From: Olivibacter sitiensis DSM 17696
Lineage (GTDB): Bacteria; Bacteroidota; Bacteroidia; Sphingobacteriales; Sphingobacteriaceae
Direction of reading: 5' to 3'
DNA length: 64,000 nucleotides
Assembly (NCBI RefSeq): GCF_000427965.1
Contig: NZ_ATZA01000004.1
Location: 1 to 64,000, forward strand
Shown: piece after piece, positions 1-9,615 of the stretch
How positions within the stretch are numbered: position 1 is the stretch's first letter
Layout: the number at the start of each line of letters is the position of its first letter
The notes under the pieces: generated by a model
Database searches by the model: none
The model's input: only the letters and a program-made list of their open reading frames with translations
What the model was told of the DNA's origin: nothing
Program-made: the position numbers and the translations under genes

Positions 1-206
1 AGTCCCGGACGACCTGTATCTTTCTTGGGAAATGCTTTGTAATAAATGTTCGACAAACTATCCCAGGGAAGCAGATGAGCTAACTTAACCCAACGGTTTT
101 CTGGGTTAAGATGACGATCAAAAGGAGACTCAAATCCCTCAATAATGAGCTGATTCGGACTGCTATAAATAGGGCTAGGTGCACGCCTTTTTGATGCTTT
201 TTTCAT
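1..206 (-). CDS. Transposase, N-terminal fragment (runs off window)
   Basis: An open frame begins with ATG at 206 and runs leftwards off the window edge, giving 68 complete codons with no stop. The product starts MKKASKRRAPSPIY and contains ENRWVKLAHLLPWD followed by YYKAFPKKDTGRPG, a pattern I associate with the N-terminus of IS1182/IS5-type DDE transposases of Bacteroidota. The catalytic domain lies outside the window, so activity cannot be judged. It is oriented the same way as the broken ATPase gene beside it, whose 3' part it has replaced. The family name is from recognition, not from a search. Confidence 0.7.
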   Translation of the reverse strand, partial: MKKASKRRAPSPIYSSPNQLIIEGFESPFDRHLNPENRWVKLAHLLPWDSLSNIYYKAFPKKDTGRPG

Positions 207-250
207 AAATCCTTGCACTTGACAACCTAAAAATAACTATAATTCATTGG

Positions 251-1891
251 TTAACAAAACGAATAGAGTTTTTCAGCAGACCCTAAGCTATGTATATTGT
301 CCACATCAATCGCATCCATCTCTTGCGGTAGCTCTTTATATGCTAAAGCGATGACCCGCATGGCACTACTTGACCAATCCTCAATTTCCCTATCGATTTT
401 TTCTCTTTCCGCATGATCTATATGGATACGCTCGTCCCTATTCGTTCGTGCAATTGAGTATTTCAGTACCATTTCGGGGGCACCTACGACAAATAGCATT
501 CGCCTCCCCGACCAATCTACTAGTGTTGCCCGCATTTTAATTTTCGAATCAAAAGGCAGGTCATCTATTCGTTTGATCGTGGAAGAAAACTTGTCATAAT
601 AACCAGATTTTCTGGACAAAGCAAGCAAAGCCCCTTCCGTAGGGTCTCCAATGAGTTCATAGGAATCACCATTTTCCTTAATCTCCGCATTATTGCAATA
701 TCCAGCAATCGCCATTAATGTTTGATAAGCCTTATTCTCCTTGTCACTGCTACCATCCATGGCGCTAATAGTTCCATAGGGTGACCAGCCCAACCCAGTG
801 GTGGCAAAGACATCCTGAAATCCGGAGCGGAACTGAATAACCGTTAAGACATTTTGGGTCAGTGTTCCCGTTTTGTCCGTCACGATAGTGGTCACGGCCC
901 CCAAGGTTTCGATAGCCGAAAACTCGCGAATGATGACATTCCGTTTGGCCATCCTTTGCGTGCCTATGGCAAGTACAATGGACACAATGGCTGGCAAGCT
1001 TTCGGGAATAGCAGAAACCAGCATGGCTATGGAAGTAAACAACAAGGTTTCCACTCCCATTCCTCGCAAAAAATAGCCAATAAGGAACATGATGGTCGCA
1101 CTGGCTATCGCAATAGTACCCATTTGCTTAGCCAATACATCAATTTTTTCATGAAAATGGGTTTTATGCTGTTTGATGGCAGTCATGGAACGCGCAATTT
1201 CCCCAAGCACCGTATGTTCGCCTGTAGCCACCACTACCCCAGTGGCAAAACCGCCCGCAACAAATGTCCCCTTCCATATCATGTTTGCCCTGTCAGCCAG
1301 TGGAGTATCCGTTTTTAGAATATCAACCTCTTTCCTAATCGGCAACGATTCTCCCGTGAGCGAAGCTTCGATAGTTCGAAAATTCTTGGCACCGATAAGC
1401 CTAATATCGGCTGGAACATTATCCCCTTCTTCCAAAACCACGATATCTCCAGGCACCAGCTCGCGCGCATCTATTGCATGACGTTCGCCGCTCCTTACCA
1501 CCTTGGCCATCAACACAACCATGGATTTCAGGGAAGCCACGGACCGCTCAGCCTTCATTTCTTGTACGAAAGCAATGATGACGTTAATAATTATAATAGC
1601 TAGGATGATATATAGATCTATGACATGCCCGCCCACATAAGAAATAACAGCTGCCAACAACAAAATCCATATAAGCAAACTCTTGAATTGAGCTAGTAGA
1701 ATTTCAATCCAGGTTCTGGCATCATGCGCCGGGATCTCATTATAGCCATATTTTTCACGTAGTTCTTCTACTTGCTGGATATTGAGTCCTCGCTGTGCAT
1801 CAGTCTGTAGGCTATGGATAGCGTCTCTTGCGGATATGGCATGCCAAAAATTCTGCCGTTTTAGTTGTTTCATGCTACTTCCCGTGTTCAT
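251..1891 (-). pseudogene. Cation-transporting P-type ATPase, 3' truncated by an insertion sequence
   Basis: The product is 546 residues from the ATG at 1891, against roughly 850-900 for the P2-type Ca2+/cation ATPase family. It has the N-terminal cation ATPase domain (about residues 15-70), two membrane helices, the actuator domain with TGES (about 180-183), a PESLP version of the M4 ion-binding motif (about 297-301) and the phosphorylation motif DKTGTLT (Asp about 340). The nucleotide domain reaches a VGAPE motif, but the GDGxND hinge and the M5-M10 helices that complete the ion pathway are absent. The last nine codons derive from the insertion sequence end. The protein should be unable to transport, so I call it a disrupted gene. 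A TTG three bases upstream is a less likely start. Confidence 0.85.
266..283 (-). repeat. Putative terminal inverted repeat of the insertion sequence
   Basis: This 18-bp stretch is where the ATPase coding sequence stops resembling its family: the ATPase reads to about NIHSLG and then continues SAEKLYSFC before a stop. It is placed at the outer side of the transposase start, as expected of an IS end. The partner repeat is outside the window, so it is not proven. Confidence 0.5.
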
Positions 1892-2021
1892 CAATTTCCC
1901 TATAAATTCAAGGAAATAAAATTAACACCTAACAAAAAGAACAACAATGATTTACGCCAGAAAAAAGATGATATTAGTCACATTTTAATACCGTGCTAAT
2001 ATATTCGGTTAATTAAGGAAT

Positions 2022-2864
2022 CTAATTTGCCGAATTTTTCTTATTAATCTGATTGTCTGCTGCGGCAGCCGCTCCAAGCAAGGCAGCGCTACCTATGAGC
2101 ACAGCGGCAGTCGTACCTTTTACTTCCCTGAACACGAACGTATCTCCACGCTGGTTTCTATAATTGAGCATATTTTCAGGCCTTAGGTTCTTCATTTTCA
2201 CTACTTCGGATACATAAAACTCATGCTCAAAATTCATCAACCTAGGTTGATTGGAACTTTTATCTATCACATAGACCGTCAGGTAGCTCTTAAACGTAAG
2301 CGGTGTATTCTCTGGCGAGAATTGTGAGACTTTCACCGTATTAGTATATCCGTCCAAATCGGCTATCTCTTGATTCTTATATTCGCTATTGGAAATATTT
2401 CTAAAAAAATCATCAGGCAACCGCAGCTTGGTCCTTTCCACACGGGCCTTTGGAGGAATAAAGTCCATCCCCCGCGGCAAGGTAGCCTGTGCGTTAAAGG
2501 TACCAAAGGAACTTCCTCCTGTCCACCCATCACGTGTGACATAACCAGACCCCGAAGAGAAACTATTACCCTGAATATCGATTTCATCCCCCATGTAACT
2601 GGTGGCGTAATCGTCCACAATGAGAGCAGAACGTTGCCAATCTATGTACAACGGTTCGTTGAGCTTGTTGTACACTTCCACATTGACCGGAGCATCTACC
2701 CCGAAAAAATTGTATGTAATCTTCAGAGAATCATTTTCGACAATAAAAAGGCCGGATTGGTCATCTTTAACTAGTGCATCTGCCGTATCTACCTTACTCA
2801 GGTAATACGTGGAGCAGCTACTCAACAAAATCGAGAAGAATAAATAAGGGACAAACTTTTTCAT
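2022..2864 (-). CDS. Lipoprotein of unknown function
   Basis: The product is 280 residues from the ATG at 2864. That start is chosen because a clear lipoprotein signal follows it: a short basic stretch, a hydrophobic core and a lipobox ending in Cys17 (LLSSC). The 25 extra upstream codons lack signal-peptide character. The mature protein is predicted to be membrane-anchored and beta-rich, with a Gly/Ser-rich stretch near its middle (about residues 100-120) and a small hydrophobic Ala-rich segment at the C-terminus (about 255-275). I do not recognise a named domain. It stands alone between the broken ATPase gene and a long non-coding stretch upstream. No regulatory signal was seen. Confidence 0.75.
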   Translation of the reverse strand: MKKFVPYLFFSILLSSCSTYYLSKVDTADALVKDDQSGLFIVENDSLKITYNFFGVDAPVNVEVYNKLNEPLYIDWQRSALIVDDYATSYMGDEIDIQGNSFSSGSGYVTRDGWTGGSSFGTFNAQATLPRGMDFIPPKARVERTKLRLPDDFFRNISNSEYKNQEIADLDGYTNTVKVSQFSPENTPLTFKSYLTVYVIDKSSNQPRLMNFEHEFYVSEVVKMKNLRPENMLNYRNQRGDTFVFREVKGTTAAVLIGSAALLGAAAAADNQINKKNSAN

Positions 2865-3536
2865 AAGGTTACAATTTGACTCAAATATAATTAAAATCCC
2901 CTCACAAAAAAAGGTTCTACGCTGTAAATCAGCCAACAAGAACTATCGTCACAGCATTGTTATCTTCATGGATAAAAAATCAATCGGATCCCGAAGCAAA
3001 ATACCTCCTATAGGCCGGATTGATTACAAGCACAAACACCCGATGTCAATTGGTAGATATGGACCAAAATCCAGTATCTTCAAATACCTGAAACAGGTAT
3101 CGATACGATCAAGTCTTCTTGATTAACCAATTCCTCTTAAATATTAATCATTTTTTCACTATGGCATTAAATATCCTTGATATTACAATCACATATCCTA
3201 TAAGTCACTGGATGTATGGATCGGGATCAACACCCATTTTTACCGGTTTAACCTTAATATCAAAAGTATATTCCTCCAGACAAATCTTGCATTTCAATAT
3301 CTTTATCAATATCAAAAACGGTATTACAATCTGAAGAAAAATGATTGTCAGTAAATTATGGCTTTAAATTTTTTTGTCTTCTTAGCTATGTTGAGCAACC
3401 ATTTATTTCCTCTCCCATAATGCCGCACGCATACGGTGAGTGCAGTGTTAATAAACAAATCAAAATCAACCCAAAAAGAGATGAACAAAACCCAAAAGAC
3501 AAAAAAACTGACAAACTGTCATTAAAAAATTAATAC
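2865..3536. other. Non-coding stretch, nothing recognised
   Basis: About 670 bases without a convincing gene. Short open frames occur on the plus strand near 3119-3334 and 3345-3533 but have no start context, biased codon use or family resemblance. A minus-strand frame near 3220-3350 ends in a peptide-like tail but has no ATG and an upstream stop. The base composition is AT-rich. It may hold decayed coding sequence. Confidence 0.4.
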
Positions 3537-3544
3537 TATCTTTG
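3537..3544 (+). promoter_or_regulatory. -7 promoter box for miaB
   Basis: TATCTTTG matches the Bacteroidota -7 consensus TAnnTTTG and sits 19 nt before the miaB start codon. No good TTG element is seen at the expected distance upstream. Confidence 0.5.
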
Positions 3545-3563
3545 CAACATATTTTGAATTGAG

Positions 3564-4997
3564 ATGCTTGAATCACAGATCACATTGAAGGACCACGATG
3601 AGGCACGCCAGGGCGAAGCGCTCCTATTGGACAAGAAAGAAGGACGCAGCGGCCGCAAACTCTATATAGAGAGCTACGGTTGCCAGATGAACTTTGCCGA
3701 TAGTGAAATTGTCGCCTCTATATTGATGGACAAAGGATTTGAAACGACGGGAGACTATAAAGAGGCTGATGTTGTATTTATAAACACTTGTTCTATCAGG
3801 GAAAATGCGGAGCAAAGGGTACGCAACAGGCTCAAGGAATTTGAAACGGCAAAAAGTAAGAATCCGGGAATGATTGTGGGCGTGCTGGGCTGTATGGCCG
3901 AGCGCCTGAAATCCAAGTTTCTGGAAGAGGAAAAGCTGGTCGATGTGGTGGTAGGCCCAGATGCCTATCGCGATTTACCTAGCCTCATAGAACAAGTCGA
4001 CGATGGTACCCGTGCCGTCAATGTGCTTTTGTCTCGCGAGGAGACCTATGCCGACATCAATCCAGTGAGGTTAAACACCAATGGCGTGACCGCCTTCATC
4101 TCCATTATGCGTGGTTGCGACAATATGTGCTCGTTCTGCGTAGTACCCTTCACCCGGGGCCGTGAGCGAAGCCGCGAGCCGCGATCTATCGTCCGCGAAG
4201 CACAAGCGCTCTTTGATGCAGGCTATCGGGAGGTAACGCTATTGGGCCAAAACGTAGACTCCTATAAGTGGACCCCACCTGTTGCGGAAGGCGAACCTGC
4301 AGCAGAAACCATTACTTTTGCCAAATTACTGGTCATGGTAGCAGAGATAAATCCACTTCTAAGGGTACGTTTCTCTACTTCGCACCCCAAGGATATCACG
4401 AACGAAGTGCTGTACGCCATAGCAGAACACGAGAACATCTGCAATTATATACACCTTCCCGTGCAATCCGGCAACTCACGTATACTGGAGCTAATGAACC
4501 GTACCTATGACAAAGAATGGTACCAGGAACGTGTGGATGCCATTAGGCGTATCATTCCCAGCTGTGCCATCTCTACCGATGTCATTACCGGTTTCTGCAC
4601 GGAAACGGAAGACGAGCACCGGGACACGCTAGCCATGATGGATTACGTGCAGTATGACTATGCCTATATGTTTGCCTATTCGGAAAGACCGGGCACCTTG
4701 GCGGCAAAACGTTATGAAGACGACATACCCGACGAAGTAAAAAATCGCCGATTGACAGAAGTTATTGCCAAACAGCGGGAACACAGCCTACTACGTTTGC
4801 AAGCACAGGTAGGTAAAACACAAAAAGTGCTAATAGAAGGTTACTCCAAGCGTTCCGACAAGGATTATTGTGGCAGAAACGACCAAAATGCCATGGTAGT
4901 ATTTCCTGTAGACGAGCGCTTCAAAAAAGGCGATTATGTACATGTCCTTGTGGAAAAATGTACATCGGCTACATTGATTGGAAAAATCAACAATTAA
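3564..4997 (+). CDS. miaB: tRNA-2-methylthio-N6-dimethylallyladenosine synthase MiaB
   Basis: MiaB is a radical-SAM enzyme that adds a methylthio group to i6A37 of tRNAs reading UNN codons. At 477 residues the length is normal. The N-terminal MTTase domain has the three cluster cysteines Cys40 (SYGCQMN), Cys76 and Cys110. The radical-SAM triad is Cys185, Cys189 and Cys192 in [15 protein letters not shown] domain occupies roughly the last 65 residues. The start at 3564 lies just downstream of a -7 box, which supports it. All catalytic cysteines are present, so the enzyme should be active. It is followed after 73 bp by the sigma-54 activator gene. Confidence 0.97.
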   Translation: MLESQITLKDHDEARQGEALLLDKKEGRSGRKLYIESYGCQMNFADSEIVASILMDKGFETTGDYKEADVVFINTCSIRENAEQRVRNRLKEFETAKSKNPGMIVGVLGCMAERLKSKFLEEEKLVDVVVGPDAYRDLPSLIEQVDDGTRAVNVLLSREETYADINPVRLNTNGVTAFISIMRGCDNMCSFCVVPFTRGRERSREPRSIVREAQALFDAGYREVTLLGQNVDSYKWTPPVAEGEPAAETITFAKLLVMVAEINPLLRVRFSTSHPKDITNEVLYAIAEHENICNYIHLPVQSGNSRILELMNRTYDKEWYQERVDAIRRIIPSCAISTDVITGFCTETEDEHRDTLAMMDYVQYDYAYMFAYSERPGTLAAKRYEDDIPDEVKNRRLTEVIAKQREHSLLRLQAQVGKTQKVLIEGYSKRSDKDYCGRNDQNAMVVFPVDERFKKGDYVHVLVEKCTSATLIGKINN

Positions 4998-5035
4998 ATA
5001 ACATACAATAATATTATATATAGATTGGTACTTTT

Positions 5036-5067
5036 CTAAGTACTAAGTACTATTTACTAAGTACTAA
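5036..5067. repeat. Short direct repeats of AAGTACT
   Basis: The heptamer AAGTACT occurs at 5038-5044, 5045-5051 and 5059-5065, immediately before the ATG at 5071. The unit holds the palindrome AGTACT. It could be a binding site or a simple slippage repeat; nothing else in the sequence decides. Confidence 0.5.
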
Positions 5068-5070
5068 CAA

Positions 5071-6309
5071 ATGGATATCCAAGATATTAAAAACAGATTT
5101 GGTATAATAGGAAACTCACCGCTACTAAACAGGGCCATCGACGTAGCCCGACAAGTGGCCCCTACCGATATTTCCGTACTTATAACCGGAGAAAGCGGTA
5201 GCGGTAAGGAAGTTTTTTCCCATATCATTCACCAATTGAGTGCCCGCAAACACGGCCCTTTCATTGCCGTCAACTGCGGCGCTATCCCCGAGGGCACAAT
5301 AGACTCGGAACTTTTCGGCCATGAAAAGGGCTCATTCACTGGAGCGCATGAGGCAAGAAAGGGCTATTTCGAGGTCGTAAACGGAGGCACCATCTTCCTT
5401 GATGAGGTAGGTGAGCTCCCACTGGGCACGCAGGCACGCCTTCTTCGTGTACTGGAGTCGGGAGAATACATCCGCGTAGGCTCGTCCAAAGTGCAAAAAA
5501 CAAATGTCCGTGTCGTTGCGGCCACTAATGTGGATGTCTACGAGGCTGTAAAAAAAGGTAAATTCCGTGAAGATCTTTACTATAGGCTCAACACCGTGCC
5601 ACTACGCATTCCCCCTCTTAGGGATAGAAAAGAAGATATCTATCTGCTCTTCCGCAAGTTTATTGCCGACTTTACGGACAAATATAGAAGCCCGAACGTT
5701 CAACTGACAGATGATGCCCAACAACTGCTCGTTTCCTATAACTGGCCAGGAAACGTGAGGCAGCTAAAGAATATTGCTGAACAAATAGCCGTACTGGAAA
5801 AAGAAAGGCTCATCACCGCTCAGATACTTAGGCAGTACCTTCCCATGGATCAGGGGAGTTCGCTTCCCATGCGCGTGGAAGGCAGCAAGGAAGATTTTTC
5901 TGAACGAGACATCTTATATAAGGTGCTTTTTGACATGAAAAAGGACATGGTGGACTTGAAGAAGTTGGTAGTAGAGCTTTTACAAAATGGCATCAATGCC
6001 AATACCATAAATGATAACAGTCCCTACTTAAACCAATTATATCAGGATGTTAATGCCAATCGAGGTGAATCCATGATACCGGCCACACTGACCATTCACC
6101 ATAACAAAGACGAGAAAAAAGAACCCAGTTATGATTTCGTGCCGCATGAGGAAGAAGTAGAAGAGTCGCTCTCCTTAATAGACAGAGAGTCTGACCTCAT
6201 CAAAAAGGCTTTGAAAAAATACAAAGGGAAACGTAAATTAGCTGCTCAGGAATTAGGCATATCCGAACGTACGCTCTATAGGAAGATCAAAGATCTAAAT
6301 TTGAATTAG
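5071..6309 (+). CDS. Sigma-54 interacting transcriptional activator (no receiver domain)
   Basis: At 412 residues this is a bacterial enhancer-binding protein that should open RNA polymerase complexes carrying sigma-54. The AAA+ domain begins almost at the N-terminus: Walker A GESGSGKE (40-47), the sigma-54 contact loop GSFTGA (87-92, a variant of GAFTGA) and Walker B around Asp111-Glu112. A linker of about 100 residues follows, with a Fis-type helix-turn-helix at about 385-412 ([16 protein letters not shown]). There is no response-regulator or GAF domain, so it is either constitutively competent or controlled by level or partner. The stop codon abuts the start of lptE, which suggests co-transcription. 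The targets are not visible here. Confidence 0.93.
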   Translation: MDIQDIKNRFGIIGNSPLLNRAIDVARQVAPTDISVLITGESGSGKEVFSHIIHQLSARKHGPFIAVNCGAIPEGTIDSELFGHEKGSFTGAHEARKGYFEVVNGGTIFLDEVGELPLGTQARLLRVLESGEYIRVGSSKVQKTNVRVVAATNVDVYEAVKKGKFREDLYYRLNTVPLRIPPLRDRKEDIYLLFRKFIADFTDKYRSPNVQLTDDAQQLLVSYNWPGNVRQLKNIAEQIAVLEKERLITAQILRQYLPMDQGSSLPMRVEGSKEDFSERDILYKVLFDMKKDMVDLKKLVVELLQNGINANTINDNSPYLNQLYQDVNANRGESMIPATLTIHHNKDEKKEPSYDFVPHEEEVEESLSLIDRESDLIKKALKKYKGKRKLAAQELGISERTLYRKIKDLNLN

Positions 6310-6840
6310 ATGATTATAAAGATCAAAAATAAAAAACTATTCACTCATTGTGTTCTTCTCCTTTTAATTGTTGGACTAGGCACCTCTTGCGCCTCCTATT
6401 CACTGAGCTTGGCCGGGGCATCCATTCCGGCAGAAATGAAAACGTTCACCGTGGAGTTTTTCGAAAACAATGCGCAAATCGTCAACCCCATACTGAGTCA
6501 AAATTTCACAGAAGCACTTAAGGACCGCATTCGCAACCAATCTCGATTGAGCCAAATAGACCAAGAAGGAGATGCCATGTTTACCGGGGCGGTCACGGGC
6601 TATGCCATTGGACAAGCAGCCGTGGGAGGGCAAAATGATCAAGCTCAATTGAACCGGCTTACCATCACCATTCAGGTAAAATATACCGACAACATCAATC
6701 AGGACAACAGCTTTGAACAATCGTTTTCCAGGTATCAAGATTTTAGCGGTGACTTGCAAACCAGTGAAGCAACCATGAATACAGCCATTATTAATATGCT
6801 CACAGAGGATATTTTCAATCGAGCTTTTGCCAATTGGTAA
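6310..6840 (+). CDS. lptE: LptE-like LPS assembly lipoprotein
   Basis: This 176-residue lipoprotein has a lipobox with Cys27 (LGTSC) after a hydrophobic segment. The mature part carries the pattern of the Bacteroidota LptE family: an NPILSQNFTEALKDRI segment, SRLSQIDQEGDAMFTG and a beta-strand-rich body. LptE plugs the LptD barrel and helps deliver LPS to the outer leaflet. The ATG directly follows the stop of the sigma-54 activator with no spacing, indicating translational coupling. The family is diverse in sequence, so the call leans on pattern and on gene order (activator, lptE, TPR protein, secG). Confidence 0.85.
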   Translation: MIIKIKNKKLFTHCVLLLLIVGLGTSCASYSLSLAGASIPAEMKTFTVEFFENNAQIVNPILSQNFTEALKDRIRNQSRLSQIDQEGDAMFTGAVTGYAIGQAAVGGQNDQAQLNRLTITIQVKYTDNINQDNSFEQSFSRYQDFSGDLQTSEATMNTAIINMLTEDIFNRAFANW

Positions 6841-6870
6841 CACACAAAACCGAAATAAGCGTAGCAGACA

Positions 6871-8598
6871 ATGAAGCAACAATCTCTGAAAGAAATCTTC
6901 CATCAACTACTAGTTACACCAAACTATGCCGACAAGGAGTCAATCGATTCCCTGATCGACGTGTTTCCATATAGTCGTGCATTGTGGTTTGTTAAGGCTA
7001 AAATGGAGGTTTCTTCGCCGGAGATTTATCCTCAGCAGACAACTGCGCTCACCAGGGCTGCACTATTGGCTGGCGACAGCGATGTTTTGGCTCAATATCT
7101 CTATACGGGAACAACGCCTGCACTAGAGCCAAATACGGCAACTTCTGAAAACTCTTCATCCCTTATAGATAATCGCATTACAGATGCCGAAGAACAAGTA
7201 GCCGCATCGGTTGACGAAAACGAAACGACAGCCCTAAGTGAGCTGCCCACGGAAGAAGAAACTTCAACTCCACTTGTCACGGATGCTAGCCTAACCGCCA
7301 ACGAGCAGCCAGCCTACGAAACCGAAGCTGGCGAAAATGAATCCCCGCAGCAAGAGGAAGAAACCCTTTACGATCAAAACGCTGCTATTGTAGACAAGCA
7401 AGAGAATGAAGAAGCAATCGGTTCAGACTACATAGAAAATTCGGAGATCTCCCAGGAGGACGCAGCACCAGAAGAAATAATAGCCGCCGACGAGCAGGAG
7501 ATTTTAGAAACGCATTATAGCAACGAGCATAGCAGTGCGGAGCAGGAAGATGAAAAAGAGGCATCCACCATTCCCCAACGCGAGGAGCTTGAAGATCCAT
7601 CAATCAACGAGCTGCCCCCAGAAGGCGAATTTGAAACGGACATAATTGAAACTGCTTCAGCATCTGTTGTTGAACCTGAAAAAGAACAAAGCGCCGAAAC
7701 CACCCTATCTATCGACGAGGAGGAGCAAGAAGAAGTAAACAGTTCAAACTACATAGAAAATTCGGAGATCTCCCAGGAGGGCGCAGCACCAGAAGAAATA
7801 ATAGCCACCGACGAGCAGGAGATTTTAGAAACGCATTATAGCAACGAGCATAGCAGTGCGGAGCAGGAAGATGAAAAAGAGGCGTCCATCATTCCCCAAA
7901 GCCAGGAGCTCGAAGATCCATCAGTCAACGAGCTGCCCCGAGAAGGCGAATTTGAAACGGACATAATTGAAACTGCTTCAGTACCCGATGAAGCACCTGT
8001 TGTTGAACCTGAAAAAGAACAAAGCACCGAAACCAACCTATCGCCTGCTGTCGGCAAGGAGGAAAAAGAAGAGGTAAGCAGATACGATGACGAGCATATG
8101 CCTTACAGTTTTCTTTGGTGGTTGCACAAGACACGTATAGATTATGCAGATACCTATCAGCCGTATAATGTTCACGACAGTCGATTGTCGAAGACAAAAA
8201 AACCTGCGGGGAATGACATCGACACCCTATTGGATCAGCAAATAAAGCAACATATATTTAACCTGCAAGCACCCGAAAAGAAATTAAGTATCCAAGACAC
8301 GGGCAAAGAGGAAAGAACTTTTCATTTTGCGTCAAAAACAGACGACATCATAGATCGGTTCATCAAGGAAGAGCCCCAAATCACGCCACCGCGCGCAGAT
8401 AAAATAACCTTGGAAAACAAGGCCAGGAAAAGTGCCGAGGACGAATCGGAATTTGTATCCGAAACGCTCGCCACTATTTATATCCAACAGGGGCTATACC
8501 ACAAGGCAGAAGAAACTTACAGCAAATTAAGTTTGAAATATCCCGAAAAAAGTGCTTACTTTGCCGACCGTATCGAAGACTTAAGAAAAAGAAAATAA
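6871..8598 (+). CDS. Acidic repeat protein with C-terminal TPR
   Basis: The 575-residue product has three parts. The first 80 residues form a helical region with no signal peptide, so a cytoplasmic place is likely. Residues about 90-410 are very rich in Glu, Ser, Thr and Ala, probably disordered, and contain a near-exact duplication of about 107 residues. The last 170 residues hold a conserved block (PYSFLWWLHKTRIDYADTY) and one or two TPR-like helices near the end (TLATIYIQQGLYHKAEETYS). I do not recognise a named function. It sits 30 bp after lptE and 15 bp before secG, in an operon-like run. Repeat number may vary between strains. Confidence 0.85.
   Translation: MKQQSLKEIFHQLLVTPNYADKESIDSLIDVFPYSRALWFVKAKMEVSSPEIYPQQTTALTRAALLAGDSDVLAQYLYTGTTPALEPNTATSENSSSLIDNRITDAEEQVAASVDENETTALSELPTEEETSTPLVTDASLTANEQPAYETEAGENESPQQEEETLYDQNAAIVDKQENEEAIGSDYIENSEISQEDAAPEEIIAADEQEILETHYSNEHSSAEQEDEKEASTIPQREELEDPSINELPPEGEFETDIIETASASVVEPEKEQSAETTLSIDEEEQEEVNSSNYIENSEISQEGAAPEEIIATDEQEILETHYSNEHSSAEQEDEKEASIIPQSQELEDPSVNELPREGEFETDIIETASVPDEAPVVEPEKEQSTETNLSPAVGKEEKEEVSRYDDEHMPYSFLWWLHKTRIDYADTYQPYNVHDSRLSKTKKPAGNDIDTLLDQQIKQHIFNLQAPEKKLSIQDTGKEERTFHFASKTDDIIDRFIKEEPQITPPRADKITLENKARKSAEDESEFVSETLATIYIQQGLYHKAEETYSKLSLKYPEKSAYFADRIEDLRKRK
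7423..8070 (+). repeat. In-frame tandem duplication inside the acidic protein gene
   Basis: Two near-identical units start at about 7423 and 7744, an offset of 321 bp or 107 codons. About 240 bp at the front of each unit are almost identical; the tails have drifted, and the second carries about four extra codons. The offset is a multiple of three, so the frame is kept. The low divergence points to a recent duplication. Confidence 0.9.
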
Positions 8599-8613
8599 TT
8601 AAATAACAAATAA

Positions 8614-8979
8614 ATGTATTATTTACTGCTCACACTTATTATTGTTGCCTCCATCCTGTTGGTATTAATCGTGCTTATACAAAATCCAAAGGGGGGTGGT
8701 TTGGCTTCTGGATTTGCTGGAACCAACAACCTGATGGGGGTTCAACGTACTGGAGACATCCTAGAAAAAGGAACCTGGATCTTGGTCATCACCATCATGG
8801 TTTGTTCATTACTAATAAATATCGTTGGTGCTGGCCCTTCGTCCGGCAACCAAGGCCGCGAATTACAACAGCAAATAACGCCAACTACGGCTCCTTCCAG
8901 CCCCTTGACTCCTGGTACTTCAAGCACAGAACCAGCTACTGGCACTGTAGCGCCAAGCGAAGCTGACACTAGCAAATAG
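8614..8979 (+). CDS. secG: Preprotein translocase subunit SecG
   Basis: SecG is a small non-essential partner of SecYE that assists protein export through the inner membrane. The 121-residue product has two membrane helices (about 3-22 and 50-68) separated by the conserved loop IQNPKGGGLASGF with NNLMGVQRTGDILEK. The C-terminal tail of about 50 residues is Thr, Ser and Pro rich and probably extended, as in other Bacteroidota SecG proteins. It is the last gene of the forward run that starts at 5071 and is followed by an intrinsic terminator. Confidence 0.96.
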   Translation: MYYLLLTLIIVASILLVLIVLIQNPKGGGLASGFAGTNNLMGVQRTGDILEKGTWILVITIMVCSLLINIVGAGPSSGNQGRELQQQITPTTAPSSPLTPGTSSTEPATGTVAPSEADTSK

Positions 8980-9020
8980 GTTGCGCACAACAAAAATAGT
9001 TGACTCTACTATAAAGAGAG

Positions 9021-9050
9021 AAAGCATCTGCCAATGGGAGATGCTTTTTT
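9021..9050 (+). terminator. Rho-independent terminator after secG
   Basis: The stem AAAGCATCT pairs with AGATGCTTT around a 9-nt loop and is followed by a T run. It lies 42 nt after the secG stop. Confidence 0.85.
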
Positions 9051-9219
9051 ATTTGTCAGTATGCTGACAACCTGACATCGCCTACCGAATAGAGAGTGTA
9101 TTCAAAAATGAAAAATTGGCAAGAAACAAGCATAAAGATCTCTTGGCATAATTCATGAGTATAACCAACCAGAAATTTAACGTTAATCTTTTTAAACAAT
9201 TAAATAATTTAAAAGAACC

Positions 9220-9495
9220 ATGTCACTAAGTATTAAACCTATCGGAGACAGAGTGGTAGTAGAAGCTGCTGCCGCTGAAGAAAAAACTGCTTCAGGAATT
9301 TACATTCCAGATACAGCAAAGGAGAAACCCTCCAAGGGAACCGTAGTTGCGGTTGGGGAAGGAAAAAAAGATGAACCTTTGACCGTAAAAGTTGGAGATC
9401 AGGTACTCTATGGCAAATACGCCGGCACAGAAATCACTTACGAAGGCAAGGAATATTTAATTATGCGCGAATCCGATATTTACGCTGTTCTTTAA
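9220..9495 (+). CDS. groES: Co-chaperonin GroES
   Basis: GroES is the heptameric lid that closes the GroEL chamber during protein folding. The 91-residue product has the normal length and the mobile-loop region ([20 protein letters not shown]), the conserved [14 protein letters not shown] segment and the usual ending ([10 protein letters not shown]). It is followed 120 bp later by groEL in the same direction. No CIRCE inverted repeat is visible upstream, so HrcA-type control is not supported by the sequence. Confidence 0.98.
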   Translation: MSLSIKPIGDRVVVEAAAAEEKTASGIYIPDTAKEKPSKGTVVAVGEGKKDEPLTVKVGDQVLYGKYAGTEITYEGKEYLIMRESDIYAVL

Positions 9496-9615
9496 GAGCG
9501 AGCACAAAATATCCCTTTAACAAACAAAAAATCAAAAAACAGTATTAGTTTTTAAACGATCGGCTTCAGGAGAATCTTGAAGAATATTGTATAAAACTTC
9601 AAACTTAATTTTATT

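Larger units (their letters stand above)
1..283 (-). mobile_element. Partial insertion sequence (IS1182-like)
   Basis: The left end of the window holds one end of an insertion sequence. It carries the start of a transposase gene on the minus strand (codons begin at 206) and, upstream of it, a non-coding tip ending near 283. The presumed outer end is the sequence at 266-283, which on the minus strand begins GGGTCTGCTGAAAAAC. Beyond it the reading frame of a P-type ATPase resumes, so the tip marks the insertion boundary. The IS1182-like family assignment rests on the transposase N-terminus only. The other end lies outside the window, so length and target duplication cannot be read. Confidence 0.7.

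Noticed and set aside
854-1481. Plus-strand frames inside the ATPase gene
   Set aside because: They are antisense to a clear coding sequence with conserved motifs.
3220-3350. Minus-strand peptide-like frame ending KMGVDPDPYIQ
   Set aside because: No ATG, upstream stop, and nothing similar recognised; too weak to list as a gene.
3119-3533. Two short plus-strand frames before miaB
   Set aside because: No start context or family resemblance, AT-rich composition, and they precede the miaB promoter.
9051-9219. CIRCE (HrcA) site before groES
   Set aside because: The inverted repeat TTAGCACTC/GAGTGCTAA was not found.
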